Below the pieces are notes generated by a model. That model saw nothing but the letters and a program-made list of their open reading frames with translations. It had not been told where the DNA came from and searched no databases. Of a stretch of 64,000 bases of DNA, positions 61,851 to 64,000 are shown in pieces. Numbering within the stretch: the first letter of the stretch is position 1; each line of letters begins with the position of its first letter. This DNA comes from Bacteroidales bacterium (GTDB lineage: Bacteria > Bacteroidota > Bacteroidia > Bacteroidales > UBA3824), in assembly GCA_016293845.1 (NCBI GenBank), contig JAEDDH010000018.1, positions 16,593-80,592 on the forward strand, written 5' to 3'. Made by a program: the position numbers and the translations under genes.

Positions 61851-61867
61851 ATACGTATAATACGTAT
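61851..61867. promoter_or_regulatory. Tandem ATACGTAT palindromes upstream of glnK
   Basis: The self-complementary octamer ATACGTAT occurs at 61851-61858 and again at 61860-61867, 1 bp apart, 28 bp upstream of the glnK ATG. It looks like a regulator binding site; the regulator is unknown. Confidence 0.4.
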
Positions 61868-61914
61868 TTAATTATAAATATATTAAACTTTACAATAATT
61901 CTAAAAAAATTTGG

Positions 61915-62652
61915 TTAGAATGCGAAACCTACACCTGCTGAGAAATAAGCCTCGCCGTGATCGCCAAAGCCTGTGGGATTGCACATTATGTTTACATTAG
62001 GCGTTACAGTGCAGAAATTTTTGAGAGTGTAAGTTTTTGACACTCCGAACTTTGTGTTGCAGACATTGAATCCGTCTTTTTTGGTGTACATCAGTGCTGT
62101 CTCTTCGCCTTCCAAAGCCATACCCACGGCAATGTCTAAATCAATTCCGCAAGCGAGCGACGGGGCAAAACCTATCTCTATGTAAGATGAATAGCCTTGT
62201 TTGTCGTCGGCTGTGCGGTTGGCTCCAGCAAGCATTACGTTGTAACTAATCGAAAGCGGCAGGTCGGTGATTTCCGAAAAGTCGTATCCCACGCCGAGTT
62301 CAAGAAAATGATACTCTTTGTAAGGTCCGAAATATTCAAATTTGTCCATCGTCCACGAATAGTCGGTGAGCGAAACAAAAGCACCTTTAAACTGATAACT
62401 TATATAAAAATCTAACTCATTGTAGTCGTCTTTGCCGATAGCCGAGATAACGTCAACACCTGCGCTGAATCCGGCAACTGAGTAATTAATAATGCCTTCG
62501 GCTGAGAGACCTGTAACGTGTGTTCCACGCCAAAGTGCATTAGAATTTAAAAATGTTTCAAACGTTAGCGGACTTTCTACCGATTCTTCCTCTTGTGCGG
62601 CGGCCGAAAAAACTGCTGCGGCCATCATCGCTGTTAAAAATAACTTCTTCAT
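61915..62652 (-). CDS. TorF-like putative outer-membrane porin of the nitrogen operon
   Basis: 245 residues from the ATG at 62652 (a longer frame upstream overlaps the promoter). Signal peptide MKKLFLTAMMAAAVFSAAA. The mature part has ALWRG and repeated aromatic-ended beta strands finishing AYFSAGVGFAF, consistent with a small outer-membrane barrel of the TorF/Gcw_chp type. Position before glnK-amtB suggests a role in ammonium or nitrogen-compound entry; this is inference. Confidence 0.75.
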   Translation of the reverse strand: MKKLFLTAMMAAAVFSAAAQEEESVESPLTFETFLNSNALWRGTHVTGLSAEGIINYSVAGFSAGVDVISAIGKDDYNELDFYISYQFKGAFVSLTDYSWTMDKFEYFGPYKEYHFLELGVGYDFSEITDLPLSISYNVMLAGANRTADDKQGYSSYIEIGFAPSLACGIDLDIAVGMALEGEETALMYTKKDGFNVCNTKFGVSKTYTLKNFCTVTPNVNIMCNPTGFGDHGEAYFSAGVGFAF

Positions 62653-62694
62653 TTTTTTTCTACTTTTAGTTATTACTATTTCTTGTTTACGGTG

Positions 62695-62726
62695 CAAAGA
62701 TAATACAGCCGAAACCCCTTTTGCAA
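62695..62726 (-). promoter_or_regulatory. Promoter for the porin gene and possibly glnK-amtB
   Basis: Minus strand: -7 TATCTTTG (62695-62702) with a -33 TTG (62724-62726) 21 bp upstream. Confidence 0.5.
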
Positions 62727-62800
62727 GCCTTTGGGAGGGGTTTAAGCGAAAAACTTAGTGCAAAACCGAAAAATACGTAACAGTGGTTGCGTTTTTTTCG

Positions 62801-62808
62801 TACATTTG
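62801..62808 (+). promoter_or_regulatory. -7 promoter box for the CAP-domain gene
   Basis: TACATTTG, an exact TAnnTTTG match 46 bp upstream of the ATG at 62854. Confidence 0.45.
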
Positions 62809-62853
62809 TAGGCAGTAAATCTTTTTTATTAATCACTTATAAATTATGAAGTT

Positions 62854-63864
62854 ATGAGAAAATTTCTATTGTTAATAACCCTATTGGCGTTATGCACCAC
62901 CGCATTTCCGCAGAGTTTTGATAATCTTGTGGGCAAAACCTTCAAAGTAGATTCTCAATGCCGTGGACAGGTATCTGGCGGCAAGGTCAGCCAATCGGGA
63001 AGCGTGGAGAGAATAGGCGGTCGCGACGAGTTTGTGCTGGCCTCAAACGATATTTTAGTATGGCTCAACAGCGGTAGCCTTAATGTTTATAAGGTGAATA
63101 TCGATTCGGATGGCGACATTGAAGTAATATCCACAATATCAGGCAGTCAGCGAAAATGGTTTCAACTCCTCAAATCCGACAACGGTTCGCTTACCATTTG
63201 GAGCGACGATTCGTATCTGCGTTACTGCTCCGTTGCGGGCGGAGTATCTAACGACAACAATATCAGCAACAACAATGCCTCTGCCAGCCTTCCGGCAAAT
63301 TTCAAACCCGGCAACTTTACGGCAGATCAGATAGCCAAGGCCAACACTGTGGGCAATGCGTCGTACCTTACCAACGAGGAGAAACTTGTAATAATTTATT
63401 GTAATCTTGCGCGTCTTGATGGAGCCACATTTGTGTCGAGTTATCTATCCGATTTGCGCAATTCATCTAATTCTTACGAACGTTCTCTGTTAAAGGAACT
63501 TCCTCAGGTTAAGAATCTTCCTATGCTCTATCCCAACCAAAAAATGTACAACGCTGCCAAATATCACGTAAACGACATTGGTCCAAAGGGTTTGGTACAG
63601 CACGAATCGTCCGACGGTACAAGTATGGGCAAACGTCTACGCAATTATTTTGGTGGCGGATTTATTGCCGAAAATATCTCGTTTGGATATTCCGATGCAA
63701 TGCAGATTGTGCGTCAATTACTTATAGATGATGGTGTGTCAGGCTGCGGACACCGTCGCAACATTTTAGGCGAAAAATACACCCGCATAGGCACCGCCAT
63801 CGGCTCGCACAAGCAATACCGCAATATGTGCGTGCAGGATTTCAGCGATAGCCAAGGGGATTAG
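62854..63864 (+). CDS. Secreted CAP/SCP-domain protein
   Basis: 336 residues with a signal peptide (MRKFLLLITLLALCTTAFPQ). A beta-rich N-terminal domain (about 21-130) is followed by a Ser/Asn-rich linker and a C-terminal CAP domain (about 165-336) with AAKYHVNDIG, IAENISFGY and CGHRRNILGEKYTRIGTAIG. The CAP His/Glu pocket (His of KYHVND, Glu of AENI, His of GHRRN) appears present. Bacterial CAP proteins are secreted; their activities are largely undefined. Confidence 0.85.
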   Translation: MRKFLLLITLLALCTTAFPQSFDNLVGKTFKVDSQCRGQVSGGKVSQSGSVERIGGRDEFVLASNDILVWLNSGSLNVYKVNIDSDGDIEVISTISGSQRKWFQLLKSDNGSLTIWSDDSYLRYCSVAGGVSNDNNISNNNASASLPANFKPGNFTADQIAKANTVGNASYLTNEEKLVIIYCNLARLDGATFVSSYLSDLRNSSNSYERSLLKELPQVKNLPMLYPNQKMYNAAKYHVNDIGPKGLVQHESSDGTSMGKRLRNYFGGGFIAENISFGYSDAMQIVRQLLIDDGVSGCGHRRNILGEKYTRIGTAIGSHKQYRNMCVQDFSDSQGD

Positions 63865-63883
63865 ATATGTAGAAACACATATC
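63864..63883 (+). terminator. Weak terminator-like hairpin after the CAP gene
   Basis: GATATGT (63864-63870) pairs with ACATATC (63877-63883), loop of 6, followed by a moderately T-rich stretch. Confidence 0.4.
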
Positions 63884-63892
63884 ATAATTATT

Positions 63893-63923
63893 TTTGTTAT
63901 GTCAAAACAATTCTCTATTTTTG
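63893..63923 (+). promoter_or_regulatory. Full consensus promoter for the last gene
   Basis: -33 TTTG (63893-63896), exactly 19 bp, -7 TATTTTTG (63916-63923), 25 bp upstream of the ATG at 63949. Confidence 0.75.
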
Positions 63924-63948
63924 CACATAACATATAACCAAATACGTT

Positions 63949-64000
63949 ATGAGCGACTTCATTGATTACGGCAACAGCGATTTTAGGCGGGTTATCAATA
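63949..64000 (+). CDS. Start of a gene cut by the window end
   Basis: Only 17 codons are present (MSDFIDYGNSDFRRVIN). The wording YGNSDFRRVIN resembles the opening of AAA-ATPase-like/DUF1703 (PD-(D/E)XK) proteins common in Bacteroidetes, where a 'YVDKT' motif follows, but too little is visible to assign it. The strong promoter upstream supports it being a real gene. Confidence 0.5.
   Translation, partial: MSDFIDYGNSDFRRVIN

Overview
The window looks like a chromosomal segment from a member of the Bacteroidota, most likely order Bacteroidales. Supporting signs are a PorP/SprF-type protein of the type IX secretion system (T9SS), a one-polypeptide hybrid two-component regulator with an AraC output domain, BspA-like leucine-rich surface proteins, and many intergenic matches to the Bacteroidetes -7 box TAnnTTTG, several with a -33 TTTG about 19-20 bp upstream. 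No rRNA, tRNA, CRISPR array, transposase or prophage was recognised. The species cannot be named from the sequence.

Layout. 1-8.1 kb: start of an M13 metallopeptidase, asd, a CNNM/CBS membrane protein, two small lipoproteins, a 923-residue hybrid regulator followed by a gene-poor regulatory stretch, and a leucine-rich-repeat protein. 8.1-15.4 kb: leftward genes for a polysaccharide deacetylase, an EF-hand-like membrane protein, a YwqK/MORN-repeat protein and a HAMP-GAF-PAS sensor that has no kinase domain. 15.5-26 kb: core functions, namely holA, amn, a UbiA prenyltransferase, a fused aroE-aroK gene, aroA, mrdA (PBP2), rodA and nadD. 26-34.9 kb: exported proteins, a DUF58 protein with a DNA-binding-domain-less NtrC-type regulator, a PfkB kinase, PorP/SprF and a DUF4105 protein. 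34.9-37.8 kb: two divergent surface-protein genes carrying frameshifts. 37.9-43 kb: a five-gene heterodisulfide-reductase-like electron-transfer operon behind a consensus promoter.

43-49.8 kb: a broken TPR lipoprotein gene, then cmk-ispH and gpsA followed by a tightly coupled MoxR-type ATPase and a von Willebrand factor A protein that also carries an HExxH motif. 49.8-51.8 kb: two PIN-toxin/antitoxin modules, with three near-identical long palindromes before, between and after them. 51.8-52.8 kb: a small exported protein gene preceded by about 400 bp holding a long nested RNA-like fold. 52.8-64 kb: ribD, tatD, a guanine-deaminase-like gene, a radical SAM gene, a glycosyltransferase with a short C-terminus, topB, an orphan vsr, the amtB-glnK-porin nitrogen operon, a CAP-domain protein, and the first codons of another gene behind a full consensus promoter.

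The items most likely to reward follow-up are the structured RNA candidate (52515-52638), the palindrome-bracketed PIN modules (49830-51762), the MoxR/vWA-HExxH pair (46366-49802), the Hdr-like operon (37890-42983), and the helically phased AAAATCC motifs beside the hybrid regulator (6642-6910). Frameshifts concentrate in surface and lipoprotein genes while the surrounding housekeeping genes are intact, which favours genuine decay or phase variation over sequencing error, although several shifts lie in short homopolymers.
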